From the NCBI RefSeq assembly GCF_015352455.1, contig NZ_JADKPN010000003.1, positions 1-64,000 of the forward strand: DNA of 64,000 nucleotides, written 5' to 3'. The notes below the pieces were generated by a model. The model was not told the origin of the DNA, searched no databases, and saw only the letters and a list, made by a program, of their open reading frames with translations. The position numbers and the translations under genes are program-made. The first letter of the stretch is position 1. Each line of letters opens with the position of its first letter. The stretch comes from Nocardioides islandensis. GTDB taxonomy: Bacteria; Actinomycetota; Actinomycetes; Propionibacteriales; Nocardioidaceae. Of the stretch, positions 26,185-35,291 are shown one piece after another.

Positions 26185-26554
26185 CTTCTCCGCCGGCGAG
26201 CGCTTCGAGATCGACCGCGCCATCCGCGCGGCCGAGCAGACCAGCCGGTTCGAGTTCTCCGTCTTCGTCGGCCACGCCGAGGAGCCGCGTCGCGAGTACG
26301 CCGCCGGCCTCCACGCCGCCCTCGTCGCGCCCACGCACTCCGTGCTGATCATGGTCGACCCCGTCGCTCGCGCGATCGAGGTCGTCACCGGCTCGGTCGT
26401 CAAGCGCACCCTCACCGACCACGAGGTCCAGCTGGCCATCCTGGAGATGCAGTCGGCCTTCGCGGCCGGCGACTTCGTCGGCGGGCTCAAGCGCGGCATC
26501 ACCATGCTCGCCGCGCACGCGCGACCTCCGCAGACCCTCCACGCCGCGGAGTAG
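26162..26554 (+). CDS. DUF5130 protein
   Basis: 130-residue protein with the family core FSAGERFEIDRAIRAAEQTS, then FEFSVFVGHAE and a late VTGSVVKRTLTDHEVQLAILEM. The fold is related to TPM-domain proteins. It starts with one of several in-frame GTG codons at 26162, 26165 or 26171, all inside the previous gene. Function unknown; coupling to the membrane protein suggests they act together. Confidence 0.82.
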   Translation: MVPVAAGDFSAGERFEIDRAIRAAEQTSRFEFSVFVGHAEEPRREYAAGLHAALVAPTHSVLIMVDPVARAIEVVTGSVVKRTLTDHEVQLAILEMQSAFAAGDFVGGLKRGITMLAAHARPPQTLHAAE

Positions 26555-26597
26555 TCCGCCTGCGGCCGCTGGAGGGGGACGAAGTCCCGTCCGCCTC

Positions 26598-26702
26598 CGC
26601 TGGTCGAGGAGGGACGAAGTCCCGTCACGAGACCCGGCACGACGTCCGCTGACCTCTCACCGGGTCTCGTGACAGGCGCTAGCGCGCCTTCCTCGACCAG
26701 CG
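26598..26702. repeat. Nested palindromic intergenic element, copy 1
   Basis: Outer arms CGCTGGTCGAGGA (26598-26610) and TCCTCGACCAGCG (26690-26702) enclose inner arms GTCACGAGACCCGG (26624-26637) and CCGGGTCTCGTGAC (26660-26673). The left 40 bases are identical to 29981-30020. A decayed partial copy (GGGGACGAAGTCCCGTCC) precedes it at about 26576-26593. It lies one base from the pepN stop and may also end both transcripts. Confidence 0.85.
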
Positions 26703-26703
26703 A

Positions 26704-29247
26704 TTACACGCGGTCGCGTTCCTGCGCGCGGAGCGCGCGGGCGGCGTCGTCGCGGCCCTCCCGCACGTACCGCTTGGCGGCGGGGTTCGCGGGGGAGGAG
26801 TCGAGCCAGGCGTCGACCTTCTCCAGGAGCTCGGGGCTGGCGAGCGGGTTGGGGAAGGCGTACTCGAGGGCGGTCGACGCCTTGTGGGTGCCGAGGCGCT
26901 CCCAGATGTCGTCGGCGGCCTCGAGGTACTTGTCGAGGTACGGCGCCAGCACGGCCTCCTGGCCGTAGCGCATGAACGTCGAGCAGATCGACCGGTGGGT
27001 CTCGTTCGGGACGTTCTCCTGGACGGTCGCCTGGTCCCACGCCTCGGCCTTGGCCTCGGCGGTGGGGCGGGAGGCGAGCGCCGCAGCGGCGTGCTCCTGG
27101 CCGGAGATGGTGTTGTCGCGCGTCAGCTCGGCGGCGATCTCGTCGGCGCCGATGCGGCCGTTCTTCGCCAGGCTGGTGACCAGCGCCCAGCGCAGGTCGG
27201 TGTCGACGGCCAGGCCCTCGATCGTCAGCGAGCCGCCCAGCAGCGCCTGCACGTCGTCCAGGGCGGCCGGGTTGTGTGCGGCGCCGGCGTAGGAGCGGGC
27301 GAAGGTCAGCTGGTGGTCGCTGCCCGGCTCGGCGGCCAGCAGCAGCTCCTTGAGGCCGGCCTCCCAGCGGTCGAGCAACGCGGCACGGTGCTCGGGGGCG
27401 GAGTAGGCGTGCGCAGCCAGCGCGGCGTACCCGGGGATCCGGGCCGAACCGAACGCGTCGGTCTCGGAGCCGATGTTGCGCAGCACCAGCTCGACGAAGT
27501 CGGTGGCGGCCATCTCGGCGTCCCGGGTCATGTCCCACGCCGCGCCCCAGCACAGGGCCCGCGCGAGGGAGTCGTCGAGCCGCCCGAGGCCGCCGACCAG
27601 GGTCGCCAGCGAGCGCTCGTCGAGGCGGATCTTGGCGTAGGTCAGGTCACCGTCGTTGAGGAGCAGCAGGTCGGGCTGGTCCAGGCCGATGAGCTCGTCG
27701 AGGACGGTCAGCTCGCCCTCGATGTCGACCTCGAGGTGGTGGCGGCGGACCAGGTGGCCCCCCTCCTCGTCGTACAGGCCGATGCCGATGCGGTGCCGGC
27801 GCAGCGTCGGGAACCCCGCCGCCGCGGTCTGGCGCACGCCGAACGACGTGTACGCGCCGTCGGCGTCCAGCTCGAACTCGGGCGCCAGCGTGTTCACGCC
27901 GGAGGTCTGCAGCCACTCCTTGGCCCAGGAGTCGAGCTCACGGCCGGACGACTTCTCCAGCGCGGTCAGCAGGTCGGTGAACTCGGAGTTGGCGTAGGCG
28001 TGGTCGTGGAAGTACTGCTTGAGCCCGGTCAGGAACGCATCAAGACCGACCCACGCGACCAGCTGCTTGAGCACCGAGGCGCCCTTGGCGTAGGTGATCC
28101 CGTCGAAGTTCACCTCGACGGCCTGGAGGTCGTGGTTGTCCGCGGCGATCGGGTGCGTCGAGGGCAGCTGGTCCTGGCGCAGCGCCCAGTTCTTGCGGGC
28201 GTTGGTGAAGCCGGTCCAGGACTCGGTGAACTCGGTGTTCTCGACCGCGGCGTGGTAGCAGGCCCACTCGGCGAACGACTCGTTCAGCCAGAGGTCGTCC
28301 CACCACTTCATGGTCACCAGGTCGCCGAACCACATGTGCGCCATCTCGTGCAGGATCACCGAGGCGCGGAACTCGTAGAAGGACCCGTCCTGGCGGCTGC
28401 GAGGGAGGTACTCGTCGCGGAGCGTGACCGCGCCGGCGTTCTCCATCGCGCCCATGTTGTATTCGGGGACGTACAGCTGGTCGTACTTCTCGAAGGGGTA
28501 CGGGTAGCCGAAGGCCTCCTCGAAGAACTCGAAGCCCTGCTTGGTGATCTTCACGACCTCGTCGGTGTCGAGGTGGTCGACCAGGCTCTGCCGGCAGTAG
28601 TGGCCGAGCTCGATCGTGCCGTTCTTGCCCTCGTAGGCGTCGTGGACCGAGTGGTACTCGCCCGCGATCAGCGCGGTGATGTACGTCGAGATGGGCTTGG
28701 TGGCCGGGAACCGCCAGACGCTCTTCTCGTCGTCGAGCTCCTCGGGCGCCGGCGTCGGAGCGTTGGACACCACCACCCAGTGCGAGGGGGCGGTCACGTT
28801 GAAGGTGAAGCGCGCCTTGAGGTCAGGCTGCTCGAACGTCGTGTACATCCGCCGGGCGTCCGGCACCTCGAACTGGCTGTAGAGGTAGACCTTGCCGTCG
28901 GCCGGGTCCACGAAGCGGTGCAGGCCCTCGCCGGTGTGGCTGTAGGGCAGCTCGCAGTGGACGCGCAGCTCGTTCTCGGCCTGCAGGTCGTCGAGCCGGA
29001 TGCGGCTGTCGCGGTAGACGTCGAACTCGTCGAGCCTCTTCCCGTTCAGGACGACCTCGTGGACGGTGGCCCCGACCAGGTCGGCGAACGTGCTGGCGCC
29101 GGGCTCGGAGCAGGTGAACCGGAGCACGGTGGTGCTCTCGAAGACCTTGTCGGACACGGTGAGGTCGAGGTCCACGGTGTAGGACTCGACCGCGAGAAGA
29201 CCGGCGCGGGTCTGCGCCTCTTCCCGAGTGAGGTTGGTTCCGGGCAT
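26704..29247 (-). CDS. pepN: Aminopeptidase N (M1 family)
   Basis: 847-residue zinc aminopeptidase. GAMEN at about 266-270 binds the substrate N-terminus; HEMAHMWFGDLVTMKWWDDLWLNESFAEW (HEXXH at 300-304 and Glu 19 residues further on) binds zinc. The Actinobacterial M1 C-terminal domain follows (MTRDAEM, LASRPTAEAKAEAW). Length is as in other actinobacteria. The start MPGTNLTREEAQ is the conserved one; 13 further codons upstream lack support. Divergent from the Rv2466c-like gene, as in M. tuberculosis (Rv2467/Rv2466c). Confidence 0.95.
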   Translation of the reverse strand: MPGTNLTREEAQTRAGLLAVESYTVDLDLTVSDKVFESTTVLRFTCSEPGASTFADLVGATVHEVVLNGKRLDEFDVYRDSRIRLDDLQAENELRVHCELPYSHTGEGLHRFVDPADGKVYLYSQFEVPDARRMYTTFEQPDLKARFTFNVTAPSHWVVVSNAPTPAPEELDDEKSVWRFPATKPISTYITALIAGEYHSVHDAYEGKNGTIELGHYCRQSLVDHLDTDEVVKITKQGFEFFEEAFGYPYPFEKYDQLYVPEYNMGAMENAGAVTLRDEYLPRSRQDGSFYEFRASVILHEMAHMWFGDLVTMKWWDDLWLNESFAEWACYHAAVENTEFTESWTGFTNARKNWALRQDQLPSTHPIAADNHDLQAVEVNFDGITYAKGASVLKQLVAWVGLDAFLTGLKQYFHDHAYANSEFTDLLTALEKSSGRELDSWAKEWLQTSGVNTLAPEFELDADGAYTSFGVRQTAAAGFPTLRRHRIGIGLYDEEGGHLVRRHHLEVDIEGELTVLDELIGLDQPDLLLLNDGDLTYAKIRLDERSLATLVGGLGRLDDSLARALCWGAAWDMTRDAEMAATDFVELVLRNIGSETDAFGSARIPGYAALAAHAYSAPEHRAALLDRWEAGLKELLLAAEPGSDHQLTFARSYAGAAHNPAALDDVQALLGGSLTIEGLAVDTDLRWALVTSLAKNGRIGADEIAAELTRDNTISGQEHAAAALASRPTAEAKAEAWDQATVQENVPNETHRSICSTFMRYGQEAVLAPYLDKYLEAADDIWERLGTHKASTALEYAFPNPLASPELLEKVDAWLDSSPANPAAKRYVREGRDDAARALRAQERDRV

Positions 29248-29310
29248 GACCGGCATCCTGCCATTCGGACAAAGACGGAACAGCATCGATGCGGTCCCTG
29301 TTACCGAGCC

Positions 29311-29970
29311 ATGACCTCTTCCTCGGGCAACTCCCCTGTTGGTAACGATTCAGCATCGTCGGTCACGAATTCGGGGTCGGCGGACTTCTGGTTCGACCCG
29401 CGGTGCCCCTTCGCCTGGATCACGTCGCGCTGGATCCTCGAGGTCGAGCGGGTCCGCGACATCGACGTGAGCTGGCACGTGATGAGCCTGAGCTACCTCA
29501 ACGAGAAGAAGGACGTCTCGGAGGACTACCGCCGCGGGCTCGCCGACGGGTGGGGACCCGTCCGCGTGCTGATGGCCGCGCAGGAGCACGTCGGCCAGCA
29601 GGCCCTGCTCCCGCTCTACACCGCGATGGGCGAGCACATCCACACGCAGGGCGAGGGCTCGAGCCGCGAGTCGGTCGCCGCGGCCCTGGCGGACGCCGGG
29701 CTGGCCGCCGAGCTCATCGAGGCCTGGGACGACGCGTCGTACGACGAGGCCATCAAGAAGTCCCACCACGCCGGCATGGACCAGGTCGGTGACGACGTCG
29801 GCACGCCCACGATCGCCTTCGACGGCGCCGCCTTCTTCGGCCCCGTGCTCTCCAGCATCCCCCGCGGTGAGGACGCCGGCCGGATCTGGGACGCGACCGT
29901 CACCCTCTCGTCGTACCCGACGTTCTTCGAGCTGAAGCGCACGCGGAACCGCACGCTCGACTTCAGCTGA
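29311..29970 (+). CDS. DsbA-like mycothiol-dependent protein (Rv2466c family)
   Basis: 219-residue thioredoxin-fold protein with a helical insertion. It matches the Rv2466c type throughout: DFWFDPRCPFAWITSRWILEV, HVMSLSYLNE, WGPVRVLMAA, PLYTAMG, KSHHAGMDQVGDDVGTPT, AFFGPVLSSIPRGE, SYPTFFELKRTR. Rv2466c is a mycothiol-dependent oxidoreductase. The active site here is CPFA, so the second cysteine of a CxxC is absent and a monothiol mechanism is expected. A Ser/Asn-rich stretch of about 24 residues precedes the fold and could mean a later start. Confidence 0.88.
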   Translation: MTSSSGNSPVGNDSASSVTNSGSADFWFDPRCPFAWITSRWILEVERVRDIDVSWHVMSLSYLNEKKDVSEDYRRGLADGWGPVRVLMAAQEHVGQQALLPLYTAMGEHIHTQGEGSSRESVAAALADAGLAAELIEAWDDASYDEAIKKSHHAGMDQVGDDVGTPTIAFDGAAFFGPVLSSIPRGEDAGRIWDATVTLSSYPTFFELKRTRNRTLDFS

Positions 29971-29980
29971 CACCCCGTCC

Positions 29981-30079
29981 CGCTGGTCGAGGAGGGACGA
30001 AGTCCCGTCACGAGACCCGGTGGCTCCTCCGAGGTCTCGACACGCTCGGCCGTGGCCGGCCTCGCGGCTCGACCACCAT
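29981..30079. repeat. Intergenic repeat, copy 2
   Basis: 29981-30020 is identical over 40 bases to 26598-26637. The second half (GGTCTCGACACGCTCGG, then CGCGGCTCGACCACC) instead resembles the unit at 1-140. It is therefore a hybrid of the two related repeat forms. It lies between the Rv2466c-like gene and metG. Confidence 0.8.
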
Positions 30080-30109
30080 GGGCGCGGATAACCGCTCGCC
30101 CTACCTCAA

Positions 30110-30115
30110 TAGGCT
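30110..30115 (+). promoter_or_regulatory. Leaderless -10 box for metG
   Basis: TAGGCT, 6 bases before the ATG at 30122. Confidence 0.55.
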
Positions 30116-30121
30116 CTCCCC

Positions 30122-31933
30122 ATGACGCATGTCCTGTCCGCCGTCGCCTGGCCGTACGCCAACGGCCCGCGCCACATCGGCCACGTGGCCGGGTTCGGCG
30201 TGCCCTCCGACGTCTTCAGCAGGTACATGCGGATGGCCGGGCACGAGGTGCTGATGGTCTCGGGGACCGACGAGCACGGCACGCCGATCCTGGTGGCCGC
30301 CGACAGCGAGGGCGTGACCGCGCGCGAGCTGGCCGACAAGAACAACTCGGTGATCGTGCACGACCTGGTCGACCTCGGCCTGTCCTACGACCTGTTCACG
30401 CGGACGACGACCGGCAACCACTACAAGGTCGTGCAGGAGCTCTTCCAGACGGTGCACCGCAACGGCTACATGGTCGAGCAGACGACCTTCGGCGCGATCA
30501 GCCCGTCGACGGGCCGCACCCTCCCGGACCGGTACATCGAGGGCACCTGCCCGATCTGCGGGTACCCCGACGCGCGCGGTGACCAGTGCGACAACTGCGG
30601 CAACCAGCTGGACCCCACGGACCTGATCAACCCGCGGTCCAAGATCAACGGCGAGACGCCGGAGTTCGTGGAGACCCAGCACTTCTTCCTCGACCTGCCC
30701 GCGCTGGCCGAGGCGCTGACGGCGTACCTGGAGGGCCGCGAGGCGTCCGGCACCTGGCGGCCCAACGTCATCAAGTTCTCGCTCAACCTCATCGAGGACC
30801 TCAAGCCGCGGGCCATGACGCGCGACATCGACTGGGGCATCCCCGTGCCCGTCGACGGCTGGCGGGAGAACCCGAGCAAGCGGCTGTACGTCTGGTTCGA
30901 CGCGGTCATCGGGTACCTGTCGGCCTCCATCGAGTGGGCTCGCCGGCTCGGAGAGCCCGATCGTTGGCGCGAGTGGTGGAACGACCCGGAGGCGCTCTCC
31001 TACTACTTCATGGGCAAGGACAACATCGTCTTCCACGCCCAGATCTGGCCGGCCGAGCTGATCGCCTACAACGGCGAGGGCGACCGGGGCGGGGAGCCGG
31101 GGGAGTACGGCCGCCTGAACCTGCCCACTGAAGTCGTCTCCAGCGAGTTCATGACGATGGAGAGCCGGCAGTTCTCGACCAGCCGTGGGCACGTGATCCT
31201 GGTGGGCGACTTCCTGGCGAGGTACCAGCCCGACGCGCTGCGCTACTTCATCTGCGCGGCCGGACCGGAGACCTCCGACGCGGACTTCACGTGGACCGAC
31301 TTCGTTCAGCGCACCAACTCCGAGCTGGTCGCCGGCTGGGGCAACCTGGTCAACCGCACCGCGACGATGGTCAGCAAGAGCTTCGGGGAGATCCCGGCCG
31401 CGGGTCCGCTGGACGCGGTCGACGAGGCCGTGCTGTCCGCCGTACGTTCCGGCTTCGACACCGTCGGCGACCTGATCGGCCGGCACCGGCAGCGCGCGGC
31501 CATCGCGGAGGCGATGCGGGTCGTGGGCGAGGTGAACAAGTACCTCACCGCCACCGAGCCCTACAAGATGAAGGACGAGAGCCAGCGCGAGCGGCTCGGG
31601 ACGGTCCTGCACGTCGCCGCCCAGTGCGTGCTCGACTGCAACACCCTCCTGTCGCCGTTCCTGCCGCACACCTCGACCAAGGTCTGGCAGGCGCTCGGCG
31701 GCGAGGGCGAGTTCCAGCCGATGCCGCGGATCGAGTACGTCGACGAGCTGGACCCCGACGAGGGCGCCGGCCTGCTGACCTACCCGGTGATCACCGGCTC
31801 GTACTCCGAGACCCCGCGGTGGTCCTCGCGCCCGGTCACCGTCGGTGCGAAGGTCGAGAAGCCGACGCCGATCTTCACCAAGCTCGACCCGTCTGTCGTG
31901 GACGAGGAGCGGGCGAGGCTGGAGGCGTCGTGA
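30122..31933 (+). CDS. metG: Methionyl-tRNA synthetase
   Basis: 603-residue class I synthetase that charges tRNA-Met. HIGH is at 18-21 exactly. The zinc knuckle has four cysteines (143, 146, 156, 159: [18 protein letters not shown]), which marks the archaeal/E. coli-type MetRS rather than the zinc-free mycobacterial form. The KMSKS loop is FSTSRG. There is no C-terminal tRNA-binding (Trbp111-like) domain. The SDR-like gene begins at its stop codon (GTGA). Confidence 0.95.
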   Translation: MTHVLSAVAWPYANGPRHIGHVAGFGVPSDVFSRYMRMAGHEVLMVSGTDEHGTPILVAADSEGVTARELADKNNSVIVHDLVDLGLSYDLFTRTTTGNHYKVVQELFQTVHRNGYMVEQTTFGAISPSTGRTLPDRYIEGTCPICGYPDARGDQCDNCGNQLDPTDLINPRSKINGETPEFVETQHFFLDLPALAEALTAYLEGREASGTWRPNVIKFSLNLIEDLKPRAMTRDIDWGIPVPVDGWRENPSKRLYVWFDAVIGYLSASIEWARRLGEPDRWREWWNDPEALSYYFMGKDNIVFHAQIWPAELIAYNGEGDRGGEPGEYGRLNLPTEVVSSEFMTMESRQFSTSRGHVILVGDFLARYQPDALRYFICAAGPETSDADFTWTDFVQRTNSELVAGWGNLVNRTATMVSKSFGEIPAAGPLDAVDEAVLSAVRSGFDTVGDLIGRHRQRAAIAEAMRVVGEVNKYLTATEPYKMKDESQRERLGTVLHVAAQCVLDCNTLLSPFLPHTSTKVWQALGGEGEFQPMPRIEYVDELDPDEGAGLLTYPVITGSYSETPRWSSRPVTVGAKVEKPTPIFTKLDPSVVDEERARLEAS

Positions 31934-32529
31934 GGGTGCTCGTCGTCGGCGCGTCGGGGCGGCTGGGCTCGGCCGTCGTCGCCGCTCTGGCCGGGCGGCA
32001 CGAGGTCGTCGAGGCGTCCCGGTCCGGGGAGAACTTCGTCGACCTCACCAACCCCGCCTCGATCGCCGGGCTGTACACCGCGGTCGGCCGGGTAGACGCC
32101 GTCGCGTGCACGGCCGGCAAGACGCCGTACGGCGCGCTGACCGACCTCACCTCGGACCAGTGGCTGGCCGGGGTACGGGACAAGCTGCTCGGCCAGGTCG
32201 AGCTGGTCCGCCTCGGGATTGAGCACGTCACCGACGGCGGCTCCTTCACCCTCGTGTCCGGCATCCTCTCCGAGCAGCCGGTGCCGACCAGCCCCATCGC
32301 CTCGACGGTCGACGGCGGCGTCGACGCCTTCGTCCGCTCGGCCGCCATCGAGCTCCCGCGTGGCCAGCGGATCAACGCCGTCAGCGCCACGGTGTTCGCC
32401 GAGGCCTGGGACGCCTACGGGCCGATGTTCCCCGGCGCCACCCCCATCCCCGTCGCCGACGCCGCCGCGGCGTACGTCGCGTCCATCGAGGGCTCGGGTA
32501 CCGGCCAGGTGCTCAAGGTCGGGTACTGA
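31930..32529 (+). CDS. Short SDR-like protein
   Basis: 199-residue Rossmann protein. The nucleotide loop [18 protein letters not shown] is intact, and an Asp-rich second strand (VDLTNPASI) follows. The catalytic serine region is present (LVSGILSEQ), but where the Tyr-x3-Lys pair should be the sequence reads [15 protein letters not shown], without Tyr or Lys. It may be a divergent enzyme or a binding protein. It begins with GTG overlapping the metG stop by four bases and ends one base before the strong dyad. Confidence 0.8.
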   Translation: MRVLVVGASGRLGSAVVAALAGRHEVVEASRSGENFVDLTNPASIAGLYTAVGRVDAVACTAGKTPYGALTDLTSDQWLAGVRDKLLGQVELVRLGIEHVTDGGSFTLVSGILSEQPVPTSPIASTVDGGVDAFVRSAAIELPRGQRINAVSATVFAEAWDAYGPMFPGATPIPVADAAAAYVASIEGSGTGQVLKVGY

Positions 32530-32557
32530 AGGTTTCCCCGGTCGACCGGGGAAACCT
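32530..32557. terminator. Perfect 28-bp dyad between convergent genes
   Basis: AGGTTTCCCCGGTC is followed directly by its exact complement. It starts right after the SDR stop and lies eight bases before the end of the convergent lipoprotein gene, so it probably stops both transcripts. No U-tract. Confidence 0.75.
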
Positions 32558-32565
32558 GCGGGCGC

Positions 32566-33867
32566 TCACCCCAGCGTGTCGAGCAGCGCCCAGGTCTCCC
32601 GTACCAGGTCGGCCTCGGTGAGCCCGAGCGTCTTCGGCAGCACACGAGCGGTGAGCTGGTCGGCGTCGCCGCCGTCGTACGCCTTCTCGTAGGCGCGCCC
32701 GAGCTGCAGCACCTTCGGCACGCCGTAGGTGTCGGCGAGGTACGTGACGGCCGCCCGGGCGATGAGGTAGTCGGCCTGCGGGTCCAGCCCCCACTTGGCC
32801 TTGGTGGGGAGGTCGCGGCGCAGGCCGTCGAGGTACGACGAGTCGACGCCCGCCGGGCCCTGGGCGAAGGACAACGGCTGCGTGGCGGTGTAGTCGGCCA
32901 GCCCCTCCGAGAGCCACGTGGGCCAGGCGCCGGCGTGCCGGGCCATCAGGAAGTGGCTGAGCTCGTGCTTGAGGACGAAGTCGTCGGCGGCGTACGCGTC
33001 GATCTGCTCGGGGTTGATCTTGATGCGCATGCCCCCGAACTCCGAGGCGCGCCCGTCCTCGTCGAGCGCGTACACCGGGAACGTGACGGCGGCGGCCTCG
33101 CTGTCGTCGAGGGTGTTCATCATCCGCACCGAGCCGGACGTGGTCGCGTCGACCAGCACGTCGGTGCGCGGCTCGACGCCCAGGACCTCCGCGTCGTCGT
33201 CGATGTCGCCGGCCACCGCCTGGGCCAGTTCCGGTGCCTGCTCGCGGTCCTCACGGTCGACGAGGACCAGGAGGTCGTCGACGCGGGCGCCGACGATCGG
33301 TACGCCGCCGCCCCAGGGCCACGACTGTGGCTCCTCACCCTCCGGGTAGTCGCCCGCGAGGGTCTCGGCGCCCAGCACCCACCCGTCCGCACGCTTGACG
33401 AAGGTGTCCTCGAGCGTGTTGCCGACCGGTGCCTCGTCGATGCCGTCGAGCTCCAGCCGCTCGATGACGAAGGGGCGGAACACGGGGTCGCCGCCGTCCA
33501 CGTCGGCCGGCGGCAGGCCGGAGGCGTCCTCGACCAGGTAGTCCACCGACGCGACGGGCAGCTGGGTGATGTTGTGGAACAGGGTGCGCTGGGCGGCCAC
33601 GAGGTCGCCGTTCCCGGGGTCGACGGTGGCCAGGAACGCCTGCTCGTCCTCGTCGTCGAGCGCCCGCGCACGGGTCTCCATCAGGTACCGGATGTCGGCC
33701 CGGTCGTCGTCGGTGGGCTGGTACGGGCCCTGGTCCGCACCGCCGCTCGACGACGACGGCGGGTCGTCCGGCGCCGCTCCCGAGGAGATGTCGGCCGAGC
33801 ACGAGGACGTGGCGGCGGCGAGCGTGGCGAGCATCAGGAGTGCGGTCGCCCGCCGTGCCCGGATCAC
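32566..33867 (-). CDS. Lipoprotein with a gluzincin (MA-type) protease domain
   Basis: 433-residue exported protein. The N-terminal signal ends in TSSC at residue 23, a plausible lipobox. The catalytic part is C-terminal: HELSHFLMAR (HExxH) and, about 20 residues on, WLSEGLADY with the third ligand Glu, as in Peptidase_MA_2-type metalloproteases. The N-terminal 250 residues look like an NTF2-like or SnoaL-type region. The substrate is unknown. It starts with GTG six bases after TACGCT. Confidence 0.83.
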   Translation of the reverse strand: MIRARRATALLMLATLAAATSSCSADISSGAAPDDPPSSSSGGADQGPYQPTDDDRADIRYLMETRARALDDEDEQAFLATVDPGNGDLVAAQRTLFHNITQLPVASVDYLVEDASGLPPADVDGGDPVFRPFVIERLELDGIDEAPVGNTLEDTFVKRADGWVLGAETLAGDYPEGEEPQSWPWGGGVPIVGARVDDLLVLVDREDREQAPELAQAVAGDIDDDAEVLGVEPRTDVLVDATTSGSVRMMNTLDDSEAAAVTFPVYALDEDGRASEFGGMRIKINPEQIDAYAADDFVLKHELSHFLMARHAGAWPTWLSEGLADYTATQPLSFAQGPAGVDSSYLDGLRRDLPTKAKWGLDPQADYLIARAAVTYLADTYGVPKVLQLGRAYEKAYDGGDADQLTARVLPKTLGLTEADLVRETWALLDTLG

Positions 33868-33873
33868 GCGAGG

Positions 33874-33879
33874 AGCGTA
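33874..33879 (-). promoter_or_regulatory. Leaderless -10 box for the lipoprotein gene
   Basis: TACGCT on the minus strand, 6 bases before the GTG at 33867. Confidence 0.5.
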
Positions 33880-33916
33880 AGCCCTGGACGGGTCCGGCCC
33901 CGTCGGCGAGCATCCC

Positions 33917-33922
33917 TAGACT
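33917..33922 (+). promoter_or_regulatory. Leaderless -10 box for rpiB
   Basis: TAGACT, 8 bases before the ATG at 33931. Confidence 0.5.
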
Positions 33923-33930
33923 CCTGCGTC

Positions 33931-34422
33931 ATGCGCGTGCACCTGGGCTGCGACCACGCCGGTCTCGACCTCAAGGCCCACCTCACGGCCTGGCTGACCG
34001 ACCACGGCCACGAGCCGGTCGACCACGGCCCGTTCGTGTACGACGCGCTCGACGACTACCCCGTCTTCTGCCTGCGCGCGGCCGAGGGCGTGGCGGCGGA
34101 CCCCGGCAGCCTGGGCGTCGTGATCGGCGGTTCCGGCAACGGCGAGCAGATGGCCGCCAACAAGGTGAAGGGCATCCGCAGCGCGCTGGTGTGGTCGGAG
34201 GAGACCGCGGCGCTCGCGCGGCAGCACAACGACGCGCAGGTGATCGCCGTGGGTGGACGGATGCACACGGTCGAGGAGATGACCCGCTTCGTCGAGGTCT
34301 TCCTCGAGACGCCGTTCAGCGAGGAGGAGCGGCACGCCCGCCGGATCGCGATGCTCACCGACTACGAGCGCACGGGCGAGCTCCCTCCGCTGCCGCCCTC
34401 GGCCAGCACTTCGCATGCCTGA
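33931..34422 (+). CDS. rpiB: Ribose-5-phosphate isomerase B
   Basis: 163-residue RpiB/LacAB-family sugar isomerase interconverting ribose-5-phosphate and ribulose-5-phosphate. CDHAGLDLK opens the fold and GGSGNGEQMAANKVKGIRSAL is the phosphate/active-site loop. The cysteine used as base in E. coli RpiB is absent and the loop has Glu, as in the M. tuberculosis enzyme (Rv2465c). ARQHNDAQVIAVGGRMH completes the active site. The next gene overlaps its end by eight bases. Confidence 0.93.
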   Translation: MRVHLGCDHAGLDLKAHLTAWLTDHGHEPVDHGPFVYDALDDYPVFCLRAAEGVAADPGSLGVVIGGSGNGEQMAANKVKGIRSALVWSEETAALARQHNDAQVIAVGGRMHTVEEMTRFVEVFLETPFSEEERHARRIAMLTDYERTGELPPLPPSASTSHA

Positions 34423-35263
34423 GGGGCACACCCTCCACCGGCTGGCGCACGAGGTCGGGGCCGCCTTCGGCGGCCGCCGGGTGTCGGTGACCAGCCCGCA
34501 GGGAAGGTTCGCCGACTCGGCCGCGCTCCTCGACGGCTCCGTGGTCGTCGGGGCGGAGGCCGCCGGCAAGCACCTGTTCGTCGAGCTCAGCGGCGAGCGG
34601 GTGGTGCACATCCACCTCGGGCTGATCGGCCAGCTGGACGTGCACACCGGCGTCACGGAGGTCCCGCTGCCCGTAGGCCAGGTCCGGATGCGGCTGGCGA
34701 CCTGGGACTCCGGCCCGGCTGCGTACGCCGACCTGCGCGGCGCCATCGTCTGCGACCTGGTGACCACGGCGCGCCGCGACGAGGTGGTCGCGCGTCTCGG
34801 TCCCGACCCGCTCCGCGACGACGCCGACCCCGCCCGCGCGTGGGCGCGGATCAGCCGCAGCCACCGGCCCATCGGCGACCTGCTGATGGACCAGGAGGTG
34901 ATCGCCGGCGTCGGCAACGTCTACCGCGCCGAGGTGCTGTTCCGGCACCGCATGCACCCGCTGCGGCCGGGCCGCACCCTGCGCGTCGGCCAGTGGCGCG
35001 CGATCTGGGAGGACCTGGTCGCGCTCATGAACGAGGGCGTCAAGACCGGCACGATCGACACGGTCCGTCCCGAGCACACGCCCGAGGCGATGGGCCGGCC
35101 GGCCCGCGAGGACGACCACGGTGGTGAGGTGTACGTCTACCGTCGCGCCGGCCAGGCGTGCCTGGTCTGCGGGACCCGCGTGCGCACCGAGCAGCTGAAC
35201 GGAAGGAACCTGTTCTGGTGTGCGCATTGTCAGCCGCGGTTCCGGTCCCGCGCCGTACAGTGA
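34415..35263 (+). CDS. Fpg/Nei-family DNA glycosylase (Nei1 type)
   Basis: 282-residue bifunctional base-excision enzyme. After Met removal Pro2 is the Schiff-base nucleophile and Glu3 the acid (MPEGHTLHRLA). The helix-two-turn-helix region is IGDLLMDQEVIAGVGNVYRAEVLF, and the C-terminal zinc finger is CLVCGTRV with WCAHCQPR. PEGHT marks the endonuclease VIII branch that removes oxidised pyrimidines. It is coupled to rpiB, as are Rv2465c and Rv2464c in M. tuberculosis. Confidence 0.93.
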   Translation: MPEGHTLHRLAHEVGAAFGGRRVSVTSPQGRFADSAALLDGSVVVGAEAAGKHLFVELSGERVVHIHLGLIGQLDVHTGVTEVPLPVGQVRMRLATWDSGPAAYADLRGAIVCDLVTTARRDEVVARLGPDPLRDDADPARAWARISRSHRPIGDLLMDQEVIAGVGNVYRAEVLFRHRMHPLRPGRTLRVGQWRAIWEDLVALMNEGVKTGTIDTVRPEHTPEAMGRPAREDDHGGEVYVYRRAGQACLVCGTRVRTEQLNGRNLFWCAHCQPRFRSRAVQ

Positions 35264-35291
35264 GCGCCAACGACCGGACGGGATCACGACC

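Noticed and set aside
26884..29970. Open frame of over 1000 codons on the plus strand opposite pepN
   Set aside because: A shadow frame of pepN produced by high GC; low-complexity Val/Leu/Gly/Arg composition and no start context.
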